From assembly GCA_964400125.1 (NCBI GenBank), contig CAYNSR010000011.1:1-64000 (forward strand): a stretch of 64,000 nt of DNA, read 5' to 3'. The notes under the pieces are model-generated. The model worked only from the letters and a program-made list of their open reading frames with translations, searched no databases and was not told the DNA's origin. The translations under genes were made by a program, and so were the position numbers. The first letter of the stretch is position 1. Each line of letters starts with the position of its first letter. Below, one piece after another: positions 34,063 to 41,765 of the stretch. The DNA comes from Micavibrio sp964400125 (GTDB taxonomy: Bacteria > Pseudomonadota > Alphaproteobacteria > Micavibrionales > Micavibrionaceae).

Positions 34063-34712
34063 CGAATCCAAGACCGAAGGCCATATTTTTTGACTGGGAC
34101 GGGACATTGGTGGATACGCTGGATTTTGTCTTCCGAGCGCATAACCATGTCCGCGAGAGACTGGGCGAGCCGCTCTGGTCGCAGGAGGAGTTCAAGGGGC
34201 ATACAAAATTTTCCTCCGTACAGCTTTATCCGCGAATTTACGGCGACCGGGCGCAGGAGGCGATGGGGTTTCTTGAGCAATTCATGAATGAAAACCATCT
34301 GAAACCTGAAAATCTTGTTTTGCTGGATGGCGTAAAACCTTTTCTGGAAGAGGCCGCGCAAGCCGGAATCGTTATGGGCGTGGTCAGCAACAAGCGGCAT
34401 ATGTTTATCACGCGGGAAATCAGCCATATGGGGCTGGACCGGTATTTTGTTTCCGTTGTCGGCGCAGGGGTTGCAGCCAATGACAAACCGTCTGCCGATC
34501 CGCTGTTGTTTGCCTTGAAAGAATCCGGTCTTGAGGCCGGGCGGGATGTGTGGTTCGTCGGCGATACGGAACCGGATATCCTCTGCGCCCGCGCCGCCGG
34601 ATGCCCCGCGATTTTACTCCATCGCGACAAGGATCATCAGACCCTGATCGACCTGCACAAGCCGGAAATGGTGGTCAGGGATATGGCGTCTTTCAGGGAA
34701 CGGCTGCTTTGA
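34059..34712 (+). CDS. HAD-family phosphatase (phosphoglycolate phosphatase-like)
   Basis: The 217-residue protein has motif I IFFDWDGTLVDT, a Ser/Thr motif II in GVVSNKRHMF, a motif III Lys in ANDKPSADP and motif IV VGDTEPDILCARAAG, with a helical cap between motifs I and II. This is the layout of Gph. The start was chosen at ATG 34059, overlapping the transaminase stop. Confidence 0.85.
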   Translation: MTNPRPKAIFFDWDGTLVDTLDFVFRAHNHVRERLGEPLWSQEEFKGHTKFSSVQLYPRIYGDRAQEAMGFLEQFMNENHLKPENLVLLDGVKPFLEEAAQAGIVMGVVSNKRHMFITREISHMGLDRYFVSVVGAGVAANDKPSADPLLFALKESGLEAGRDVWFVGDTEPDILCARAAGCPAILLHRDKDHQTLIDLHKPEMVVRDMASFRERLL

Positions 34713-34747
34713 GATGAAATACAATGAACACAATGATCTACAAGGAT

Positions 34748-34822
34748 TGTCATCCCGAGCGTAGTCGAGGGATCTGACTAAGCCGTAACCTGTCGGATCC
34801 CTCGACTACGCTCGGGATGACA
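34748..34822. repeat. GTCATCCCGAGC palindromic repeat, copy B
   Basis: A perfect 27 bp stem (34748-34774 with 34796-34822) lies between the convergent HAD gene and the gene at 34850. Compared with copy A at 7826, the sixth base after GAGCGTA is changed on both arms (GCC to GTC and GGC to GAC), so pairing is kept. It probably works as a two-way terminator. Confidence 0.85.
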
Positions 34823-34849
34823 CGGTTCTGACATCAATAGGTCCGGCGC

Positions 34850-35455
34850 CTATATCGCCAGCACGAAATCCTTGCGCCGGAGGAGTGTTATTCCGCAATC
34901 CCGTGCTGCGGGACGATGGAGGATTTCGAACTGGCTGCCGGAATCGGGGAGGAAGTGGCGGGCGTTGATTTCGTCATAATCGCCGCCGGAGATGGCCAGA
35001 AGTTTTGCGCCCGTGCGCACGGCGGCATCGTGCCAGACGTTCTTTTCAAAGTGAAGCGGGCTGATCGCCAGATTGGGGGACATTCCCGGAGAGGCACTGA
35101 AAAAAGACAGGTCTTTTTCCGGCGGGTTGAAAACGAAACAAAAAACAAGCATGTCCGCAGCGGCCCCGTCCTTCAGAAAGTCACGGCCACCATATTTGGG
35201 ATAGATATTGATGATTTCCGGTTCGAATTCCGGGCTAATGGCGACGCCCATCTGGCTGGCGATTGAAAAACTGATGCCAAGTGCACTGTAATCGGCAAAA
35301 TCGGGGATGGACGGGTCGTTTTCATCGGGAAAGGCCCCGATTAGATGGATTTTTTTCAAAGGCGGTGTGTTCTGGTTGGCGGAGGATACGCGGCAAAACC
35401 GGGCAAAATCATCCCTCAGGGTCAGGAGGCCTTGTCGTGGTACGTTGGAAAGCAT
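34850..35455 (-). CDS. Hypothetical protein
   Basis: The 201-residue protein follows a good GGAG ribosome site. It has no signal peptide. Segments such as LKKIHLIGAFPDEN, AAADMLVFCFVFNPPEKD and GAKLLAISGGDYDEIN alternate beta strands and helices, in the manner of a Rossmann-like fold. The SGGDYDE stretch recalls SAM-dependent proteins, but I cannot place it. It is inserted between the dat-HAD pair and hfq, which are usually close together in alphaproteobacteria. Confidence 0.5.
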   Translation of the reverse strand: MLSNVPRQGLLTLRDDFARFCRVSSANQNTPPLKKIHLIGAFPDENDPSIPDFADYSALGISFSIASQMGVAISPEFEPEIINIYPKYGGRDFLKDGAAADMLVFCFVFNPPEKDLSFFSASPGMSPNLAISPLHFEKNVWHDAAVRTGAKLLAISGGDYDEINARHFLPDSGSQFEILHRPAARDCGITLLRRKDFVLAI

Positions 35456-35563
35456 GGTGTTTCTCTCCTGTAGCGGCCGGGATTTGTCGTGCAGGACTAT
35501 ATATTGTTAACATAATAAAATCAATAAAATTCAGTTTGCCTTGAAATAATCTCAATTCTTTTC

Positions 35564-35587
35564 TTGCTGCGAAGCAACGAATTCGTT
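35564..35587. promoter_or_regulatory. Two adjoining palindromes upstream of hfq
   Basis: TTGCTGCGAAGCAA (35564-35577) and the perfect 12-mer AACGAATTCGTT (35576-35587) overlap by two bases, 56 bases before the hfq start. Because the gene at 34850 faces away, hfq must have its own promoter in this 187 bp AT-rich gap. The palindromes could be an operator or a stabilising leader hairpin. Confidence 0.4.
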
Positions 35588-35642
35588 ATTTAAGTGCGGC
35601 CAAGAGGGCGCTTTAAAAAAGATAATAAGGAAATATAAAAAA

Positions 35643-35888
35643 ATGGCCGAAAAAAATCAGAACGTACAGGATGTGTTCCTTAATAAAATTCGCAAAGAAA
35701 AAATGACCGTGACCGTATTTCTCGTCAACGGCGTCAAGTTGCAAGGTGTTGTGACCTGGTTCGATAATTTCAGCATGCTTCTCCGTCGTGATGCGCATGT
35801 TCAACTGGTCTATAAACACGCCATTTCCACGATCATGCCTGCCGGGCCGCTTTCCCTGTATGAGGGTGAAGAAAAAGCCGGAGAATAG
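35643..35888 (+). CDS. hfq: Hfq RNA chaperone
   Basis: This 81-residue Sm-like protein pairs small RNAs with mRNAs as a hexamer. The Sm1 motif runs through VFLNKIRKEKMTVTVFLVNGVKLQGVV, and the Sm2 motif is VYKHAIST. The short acidic tail is typical of alphaproteobacterial Hfq. The hflX start codon directly follows its stop. Confidence 0.97.
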   Translation: MAEKNQNVQDVFLNKIRKEKMTVTVFLVNGVKLQGVVTWFDNFSMLLRRDAHVQLVYKHAISTIMPAGPLSLYEGEEKAGE

Positions 35889-37217
35889 TTGCCAATCAAC
35901 AAGCACAACGATCAGACCGCCAAAACGGATACAGCCATCGTGCTGCATCCGGTCCTCCCCGATTCCCTGTCGACCGTGACGGGCAACCGCATGGTGGAGG
36001 ACGTTTTGGAAGAGGCCGCAGGTCTGGCCCGTGCCATTTCTCTGGAGATCATTGATTGCCGCGCGGTGAATGTGGCGCGGCCCAATCCCGGAACATTGTT
36101 TGGCAAGGGTGCTGTCGATACGATCAAGGAATTGATCGCGGAGCTGGACCCGTCCGTCGTCATTGTCGATCACGCCCTGTCCCCGGTGCAGCAACGCAAT
36201 CTGGAACAGGAATGGGACGCCAAGGTACTTGACCGCACCGGCCTTATTCTGGAGATTTTCGGGGCGCGCGCGAAAACGAAGGAAGGCCAGATTCAAGTCG
36301 ATGTTGCGGCGCTGGAATACCAGCAATCGCGTCTGGTCCGGTCATGGACCCACCTCGAACGCCAGCGTGGCGGGACGGGCGGGACGGGCGGTCCCGGTGA
36401 AACCCAGCTCGAAATCGACCGCCGACTCATCAGTGACAAAATCACCCGGCTGAAGCGTGAACTGGAACAGGTGCGGCGCACGCGCGAATTGCAGCGCAAG
36501 GGCCGGGAAAAAGTGCCGTTCCCGATTGTCGCGCTGGTGGGGTATACCAATGCCGGAAAATCGACGCTGTTTAACCGATTGACGAAATCGGATGTGTTCG
36601 CGCAGGATTTGCTCTTTGCTACGCTCGACCCCACCATGCGGCAACTGAAACTGCCCAACGGGCAGCAGGTGATTTTATCGGATACGGTTGGGTTTATTTC
36701 CAACCTGCCCACCAACCTGATTGCGGCATTTCGTGCCACGCTGGAACAGGTGCAGCATGCCGATGTGATTTTGCATGTCCGCGATATTTCACGCCATGAT
36801 ACGGGCGCGCAGCGTCAGGATGTTATTTCCGTGCTGGAAGATCTCGGGATTGAATATGAGAACGACCCCCGGATGATCGAGGTCTTGAACAAGATTGATT
36901 CCCTGCCGGAAGATATGCAGGACGACATGCGCCGTGAGGCAAAATTCAACCCGCACAAGGTGGCCGTTTCCGCCTTGACCGGAGAGGGAATCGAAACTCT
37001 GTTGCAGGTCGTGGTCGGAATTGTCGCAAAGTCGCGGATTCTGGCGTCCTATCACGTTCCGGTGCAGGATGGGGAGGCGCTGGCCTGGCTTTACGCCCGC
37101 GCCAGCGTGGTTGCCAGACAAGACACCGAGGACGATATCATTCTGGATGTGGAAATCGACCCGGCGGATATTGGCCGTTTCAGCGAAAGGTTCGGGTATG
37201 ACAATAGATCCGCTTGA
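35889..37217 (+). CDS. hflX: HflX ribosome-associated GTPase
   Basis: The 442-residue GTPase helps split or rescue stalled ribosomes. The N-terminal HflX domain carries the Gly-rich loop RGGTGGTGGPGETQLE. The G domain has G1 GYTNAGKSTLFNRL, G3 DTVGF and G4 NKID. The first codon is TTG immediately after the hfq stop, suggesting co-translation; a later start would cut into the conserved N-terminal domain. Confidence 0.94.
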   Translation: MPINKHNDQTAKTDTAIVLHPVLPDSLSTVTGNRMVEDVLEEAAGLARAISLEIIDCRAVNVARPNPGTLFGKGAVDTIKELIAELDPSVVIVDHALSPVQQRNLEQEWDAKVLDRTGLILEIFGARAKTKEGQIQVDVAALEYQQSRLVRSWTHLERQRGGTGGTGGPGETQLEIDRRLISDKITRLKRELEQVRRTRELQRKGREKVPFPIVALVGYTNAGKSTLFNRLTKSDVFAQDLLFATLDPTMRQLKLPNGQQVILSDTVGFISNLPTNLIAAFRATLEQVQHADVILHVRDISRHDTGAQRQDVISVLEDLGIEYENDPRMIEVLNKIDSLPEDMQDDMRREAKFNPHKVAVSALTGEGIETLLQVVVGIVAKSRILASYHVPVQDGEALAWLYARASVVARQDTEDDIILDVEIDPADIGRFSERFGYDNRSA

Positions 37218-38064
37218 GGTTGCCGATATTTTGAAGGATTGCGCGGAGAAATACATTCTGCCGCGTTTCAATACGCTGGCCGCCGATCAGGTCCAGAGCA
37301 AGACCCATGTTGATGATCTGGTCACGATTGCCGATATTGAAACCGAACGCGCGCTGGAAAAAATCCTGCCTCAGATCTTTCCCGGCTGCATCGTCATCGG
37401 AGAGGAATCTGTTTTCCGGGGGGATTGTAGTCTTGATATCCTGAAAGACGCCACGCAGACCATTTTCGTCGTCGATCCGGTTGACGGGACCTATAATTTC
37501 CGCCACGGAAAGCGCGAATTCGCGGTCATGATGGCTCTGGTCGTCGGCGGCGAAACCCGGATGGGGTGGATTTACGATGTTCTGGGCGATACCCACGCGA
37601 TCGTTGAAAAGAGCGCCGGAGCATTTATGGGCGGAAAGCGGATGCAAGTCGCGCCCGACAAGCCGCTGAAAGACTGCGATGCCTTTATCAACCCCGGATA
37701 TTTTCCAAAAGAAATGCGAAAATTCCTTGCCCCGCTCAAGGCCGAGGCCGCGCAGTTGAAATCACGCGGATCGCTCCGCTGCGCCGCGCATGAATATCTG
37801 CGCCTTGCCAGCGGGCAGGCGGATTTCGGGATATCCGGTTGGATCAGCGCATGGGACCACCTTGCGGGAGATTTGATGGTCCGCGAGGCCGGGGGCCATG
37901 TCATGAAATGGGATGCCAGCCCCTATGTTCCGACCGACACAGCCGGGGGATTAATCGCCGCCAGCAACGCCGACCTTGCCCGCACCGTACAATCTGCCTT
38001 TATCCACCCGGTGCGTCAGGCGATGATAGCGGCAGGCCAAAGGAATAGTGGATTTTTTCCGTGA
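37198..38064 (+). CDS. Inositol monophosphatase family protein
   Basis: The 288-residue protein has the metal-site motifs VIGEESVF, FVVDPVDGTYNFRHG and the C-terminal WDHLAGDLMVREAGG. The family covers inositol-1-phosphatase, histidinol phosphatase and 3'-phosphoadenosine phosphatase; the exact substrate is open. It differs from the SuhB-like paralogue at 43945. The ATG overlaps the hflX end by 20 bases; an earlier in-frame start would lie inside hflX. Confidence 0.88.
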   Translation: MTIDPLEVADILKDCAEKYILPRFNTLAADQVQSKTHVDDLVTIADIETERALEKILPQIFPGCIVIGEESVFRGDCSLDILKDATQTIFVVDPVDGTYNFRHGKREFAVMMALVVGGETRMGWIYDVLGDTHAIVEKSAGAFMGGKRMQVAPDKPLKDCDAFINPGYFPKEMRKFLAPLKAEAAQLKSRGSLRCAAHEYLRLASGQADFGISGWISAWDHLAGDLMVREAGGHVMKWDASPYVPTDTAGGLIAASNADLARTVQSAFIHPVRQAMIAAGQRNSGFFP

Positions 38065-38099
38065 GTTGAAAACTTCGTCAAGCTTTTCCTGACGGGGGA

Positions 38100-38918
38100 T
38101 CAGGGTAACTTTTCAGCGGTTTTCTGCGCCTGCCAGAGTGCTTCCAACTCGTCGAGGGTGGTGTCGGAAAATTCTTTATTTTTTACTTTAAGTTCTTTTT
38201 CTATTCCGTTGAATCTTTTTGTAAATTTGTCATTACAATCGCGCAAAGCCTGTTCGCAATCCACCTCCAGCATGCGGCCAAAATTGACGACGCAGAACAT
38301 CATATCGCCGATTTCTTCGTGGATCGATTTTGCGTCTTTTGACCCGATGGCCTGACGCAGTTCTGCGATTTCCTCTTCCAGCTTGTCGAGGACGTCAACG
38401 GCATTTTCCCATTCAAATCCGACCTTTGCCGCACGTTTTTGAAGTTTTTGCGCACGCATGATTGCGGGCAGGGCCAGCGGAACGTCATCGAGGATGCTGT
38501 CCCGGATCTTGCCATTGGCGGCCTTTTCTTTTGTTTTCAGCTTATCCCACAGGATATCCACATCACCGGGCGTGGCAGCTTCGGCGGCACCGAAGACATG
38601 GGGGTGGCGGCTGACCATCTTGGCGGCGATATCGCGCACGACATCGTCAAAGGCAAAATGCCCAGCCTCTTCGGCCATTCGGGCGTGGTACACCACCTGT
38701 AGCAGGAGATCGCCGAGTTCTTCGCGCAGGCCCGCCATATCGCTAAGGCGGATGGCGTCGGCGACTTCGTAGGCTTCCTCGATGGTGTAGGGGGCGATGG
38801 TCTCAAAAGTCTGGACCTTGTCCCACGGGCAGCCCGTTGCGGGGTCGCGCAAATGCGCCATAACCTCCAGCAAGTCGTGGATGGGGGATAGCAGTGCAGC
38901 GGGGGGTTGTTTTGACAT
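38100..38918 (-). CDS. mazG: MazG nucleoside triphosphate pyrophosphohydrolase
   Basis: The 272-residue protein hydrolyses NTPs to NMP and pyrophosphate. Two MazG modules are present: the first with TGCPWDKVQTFETIAPYTIEEAYEV and ELGDLLLQVVYHARMAEE, the second with EEIAELRQAIGSK and EEIGDMMFCVVNFGR. It has a GAGGT ribosome site. It commonly neighbours hflX in this class, though here it runs in the opposite direction. Confidence 0.95.
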   Translation of the reverse strand: MSKQPPAALLSPIHDLLEVMAHLRDPATGCPWDKVQTFETIAPYTIEEAYEVADAIRLSDMAGLREELGDLLLQVVYHARMAEEAGHFAFDDVVRDIAAKMVSRHPHVFGAAEAATPGDVDILWDKLKTKEKAANGKIRDSILDDVPLALPAIMRAQKLQKRAAKVGFEWENAVDVLDKLEEEIAELRQAIGSKDAKSIHEEIGDMMFCVVNFGRMLEVDCEQALRDCNDKFTKRFNGIEKELKVKNKEFSDTTLDELEALWQAQKTAEKLP

Positions 38919-38994
38919 GAAGACCTCTTTATAAATACAGGCTTAACCATAACCATAAAAAAGAAGAACAGAAAGGGAGCAGGGTCGAAAAATC

Positions 38995-39630
38995 ATGTCA
39001 TATCTCCATAAAAAAGGTGTGCTGCGGGCCATTTGTGCGATGGCTTTCCTGATGCCGTCCTATCAGGCGGTTGCGGTTGAAACCGAAAGGCATGTGGAAT
39101 CTGTTCATAAAACAGGAGCCTCTTATGATAACCCCGCCGCGCAGATGCAAAATGCAAATCTGGTCGCGGCGATTATCGACCGGGATATGGCCGAAATCAC
39201 GCAACTCCTCGACGCGGGAGCCAACATCAATGCGGATAACGGCCAGCCCTTGAGAGTCGCGGCGGATACCGGGTATCTGGATGCGGTCGCATTATTGCTG
39301 GACCGTGGGGCAAACCCCGATCTGGATGACGGTTTTGCCCTGACCATGGCGGCAGATAACGGCCATATCGATATTGTGGAGTTGCTTCTGGCCCGCAATA
39401 TCAATCCGTTTTTGGAGGGGATAGAGATGTTTTTGGAGCAGATGCAGGTCGTAAAGAAGGATTTCCTGTACGACGTTTCAAAATACAGCAGCCCCGAATA
39501 CGATGAAATCGTCCAGATGATCAACGACCGCAGAAAAGAACTGCGCCCGGATTACACCCCCCGGATTTACGACACCGAGCCGATCAACAAGCGCAGCCAG
39601 TCGGGCGGGGATATGTCGTTGTCTTTGTGA
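38995..39630 (+). CDS. Exported ankyrin-repeat protein
   Basis: The 211-residue protein has an N-terminal signal peptide (KGVLRAICAMAFLMPSYQAVAV). Three ankyrin units follow (NLVAAIIDRDMAEITQLLDAG; QPLRVAADTGYLDAVALLLDRG; FALTMAADNGHIDIVELLLAR). The C-terminus is polar. Ankyrin repeats mediate protein contact, so a periplasmic binding role is likely. The partner is unknown. Confidence 0.8.
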   Translation: MSYLHKKGVLRAICAMAFLMPSYQAVAVETERHVESVHKTGASYDNPAAQMQNANLVAAIIDRDMAEITQLLDAGANINADNGQPLRVAADTGYLDAVALLLDRGANPDLDDGFALTMAADNGHIDIVELLLARNINPFLEGIEMFLEQMQVVKKDFLYDVSKYSSPEYDEIVQMINDRRKELRPDYTPRIYDTEPINKRSQSGGDMSLSL

Positions 39631-39952
39631 TGACGGACTTGGGTTGTGCTGGGGCGTGAAAGCTTTTGTTGATTGCGCCAAAATAGACGTACCACATGGG
39701 GTCTTTCCTTGTGATTGAGAAAGGCATTCCTACGCTCCTTCGGAGCTTCGGGAGCCACTCCTGCGCCCAAGATGCGGTATGAATATGCAAGGGATTAGGT
39801 GTGCGAGAACAAAGGTGGCGTTTACGTTTCCCGTCATGGTCTGACCGTGCCGGAGGCGCGGGTTAAATTATGATTGATTGTCCCAAAAAGTAACTATTTT
39901 TCACAAGAAATACTAATTTGTAATCAAAATTCATAGAAAGTAAGTGTTTTTC
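39631..39952. other. Non-coding stretch with degenerate sequence
   Basis: No intact gene is seen in these 322 bases. There is a short hairpin GCTCCTTCGGAGC near 39732. Two copies of AAAGTAAnTnTTTTTCA (about 39886-39903 and 39937-39953) occur, the second running up to the next start codon; a third similar word lies inside that gene. Confidence 0.5.
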
Positions 39953-40315
39953 ATGGCAGATAAGAAAAGTAAGTATTTTTCGGAAGCTGTAACCGTTTTT
40001 CAGGAAAAGCGGCTTCCAGAGGCTGCGATTCCTGTCGGTTATGCCGCCCTGATACACGCCTATAAACTTTCTGTTCCTCTGCCACGGATTTTATCGGCTA
40101 TCGGCGCACGTCACAGCATTTTTGAAAAAGACGGGTGGCGTATTTTTACGCCCCGCCATATGCCGGATGCAACCTTGGAAGGGCAACTCGTTTTTGCCCT
40201 GAAGTATGAAGGTCTGGATTTGGCTGTTTTGAAGCGGCTTTTTGAAGCGGCGCGGCCACAAGATATTGCGGCTATGATTGCCGATAAACCCACCAGCGCC
40301 TATGCCTTTATCTAA
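39953..40315 (+). pseudogene. Truncated N-terminal part of a Fic-family-like protein
   Basis: The 120 residues match, as I recall it, the N-terminal helical region of large alphaproteobacterial Fic proteins: GYAALIHAYKLSVPLPR, TPRHMPDATLEGQLVFALK and YEGLDLAVLKRLF. It stops at TSAYAFI, where intact relatives continue towards the Fic domain with its HPFxxGNGR motif. No such motif is present downstream, so the AMP-transferase part is lost. The family call is from memory. Confidence 0.5.
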
Positions 40316-40356
40316 TCAATCGTTTAGAACTTTCTCTAGGATTTAAAGGTGCATCT

Positions 40357-40413
40357 AGGATAATTGACGGTATATCCAGGATACTCCTGTCTTAGTCTAT
40401 GGTAATGGCGGAG
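40357..40413. repeat. Direct repeat, left copy (possible attachment-site remnant)
   Basis: It starts AGGATAATTGACGGTATATC and continues GGATACT..TGTCT; about 32 of the first 36 bases match the copy at 41519-41573. Both copies are followed, 14-16 bases later, by the octamer TGGCGGAG. At 41566 this octamer is the 3' end (CCA side) of tRNA-Ser. Confidence 0.65.
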
Positions 40414-40475
40414 CAATCGTCGCCAACTTTAGAAACTTCCTCGGTAAACAAGTGTATCCAGAGGATACCCGACTG

Positions 40476-41285
40476 CTATACGCCGCCAGTATTCCGAACA
40501 ACTGGCTGCAAAACATGCGCATCCAGTCGGTGCAAAATCGTAAATTCTGCGGGCACTGTTTTTTCCAGTATCTTCATATGTTCGGCATCGAATTTGCGGA
40601 CTTCCTCATCGGGCAGTGCGGCTCCTATGCCTCGACATGCGCGAATGCGACCGCACCATCCTTCTCGTGTGAAAGGAATGGCTTCGTCATAGTAAAACAT
40701 TCCTCGTAACGTGAAATGGTTCTCGGCCCATTTGGGCATTGGCGGTATGTCACCGGACCAATCGGCTGCTGTCCAGTTTGGGTTAACCTTCAAGACAAGC
40801 TCCTCCGTCTTTCGGGCGACAGGGTCCAGACGCGGCAACCACGAAAAATGGCTGACGACCAAAAGACCACCGGGTTTTAGTAACCGTTTGGCTTCAGCTA
40901 TAGCTTCATCTTTTTTGAAATAGAGCCAGCATTGGTTGGCCGTAATCACGTCAAACTGATGATCTTTGAAAGGCGTCTTTTCAGCAGGCGATGTTCTGAA
41001 ATCGACATTCAGTTTTTCTTGCTTTGCCAGTTGTCGGGCCATATCGATCTGACCTTCAAAAAGATCGATGCCGCTGACAATGGCGCCTTGTTGGGCGAAA
41101 CGTCTCGCCAGAACACCCGTGCCGGTACCCAGATCGAGAATGTGCTGTTGTGGCAACCCTATGCCTAAAGCGTGCAGACGATGATAAAAACTATCTGGCG
41201 GTCCGGGACGAAAACGACCGTAGTCGGAAGAGGTTTTCCCCCAATCAATATTGCGTCCGGGATCAATAGAGCTTAAACCATGCAT
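40476..41285 (-). CDS. Class I SAM-dependent methyltransferase
   Basis: The 269-residue protein has SAM motif I ILDLGTGTGVLARRF, an acidic motif II SGIDLFEGQIDMAR, and motif IV FDVITANQCWLYF with LKPGGLLVVSHF downstream. The pattern is of UbiE/Methyltransf_11 type. The substrate is unknown. It is the only intact gene between two direct repeats next to tRNA-Ser. The last few residues (VVRNTGGV) may be foreign to the family. Confidence 0.85.
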   Translation of the reverse strand: MHGLSSIDPGRNIDWGKTSSDYGRFRPGPPDSFYHRLHALGIGLPQQHILDLGTGTGVLARRFAQQGAIVSGIDLFEGQIDMARQLAKQEKLNVDFRTSPAEKTPFKDHQFDVITANQCWLYFKKDEAIAEAKRLLKPGGLLVVSHFSWLPRLDPVARKTEELVLKVNPNWTAADWSGDIPPMPKWAENHFTLRGMFYYDEAIPFTREGWCGRIRACRGIGAALPDEEVRKFDAEHMKILEKTVPAEFTILHRLDAHVLQPVVRNTGGV

Positions 41286-41518
41286 GCATATATTCCTTCA
41301 AACAAACCTCTGAACCTCAGTATACCAAAATGACGGTACCCTTCTTAGAAAATTTCTTCCTGAATCATGCTCCGTAAAACCAAAAGCTGTGAACTTTTGC
41401 TCCTGAAGTGCACAGGTTGTGAATCATTTTAAATCAAGTAATTACAAAATCAGTATGGCTAATTGGTTCGCAATATCAATCGGGTACCAATCGATACAGA
41501 CCAAAACTCCAGGTTCAC

Positions 41519-41573
41519 AGGATAATTGACGGTATATCCCGGATACTGGTGTCTCACTTGTAAAGTGGCGGAG
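41519..41573. repeat. Direct repeat, right copy, ending in the tRNA-Ser 3' end
   Basis: This matches the copy at 40357-40413 over about 36 bases and then the TGGCGGAG octamer, which here is the complement of the tRNA-Ser 3' terminus. The 1.16 kb between copies carries the methyltransferase gene. Repeats that start in a tRNA 3' end are the classic mark of integrase att sites, but no integrase is nearby. Confidence 0.65.
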
Positions 41574-41655
41574 GGGGTGGGATTCGAACCCACGGAGGGG
41601 TTGCCCCCTCGATAGTTTTCAAGACTATTGCCTTAAACCACTCGGCCACCCCTCC
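41566..41655 (-). tRNA. tRNA-Ser (UGA)
   Basis: This is a 90 nt class II tRNA. The acceptor stem GGAGGGG pairs with CCCCTCC, followed by discriminator G and an encoded CCA (41566-41568). The anticodon loop CTTGAAA gives anticodon TGA. A long variable arm (GAGGGGGCAACCCCTC-like) and T loop GTTCGAATC confirm serine. Confidence 0.96.
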
Positions 41656-41765
41656 GTTCGGGAATATCTCTCTTGAAGGCATATCATCAAGATTCTGAGC
41701 GATTGCGATGTTTCTTATAATCAGGAAAGGTCGCGGTTTCAAGCTGTTATAACGGTGCCAGCCTT

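Noticed and set aside
39584..39790. GIY-YIG endonuclease remnant on the minus strand
   Set aside because: Only MWYVYF resembles the start of such enzymes. The rest does not match, and the hit is too short to support a call.
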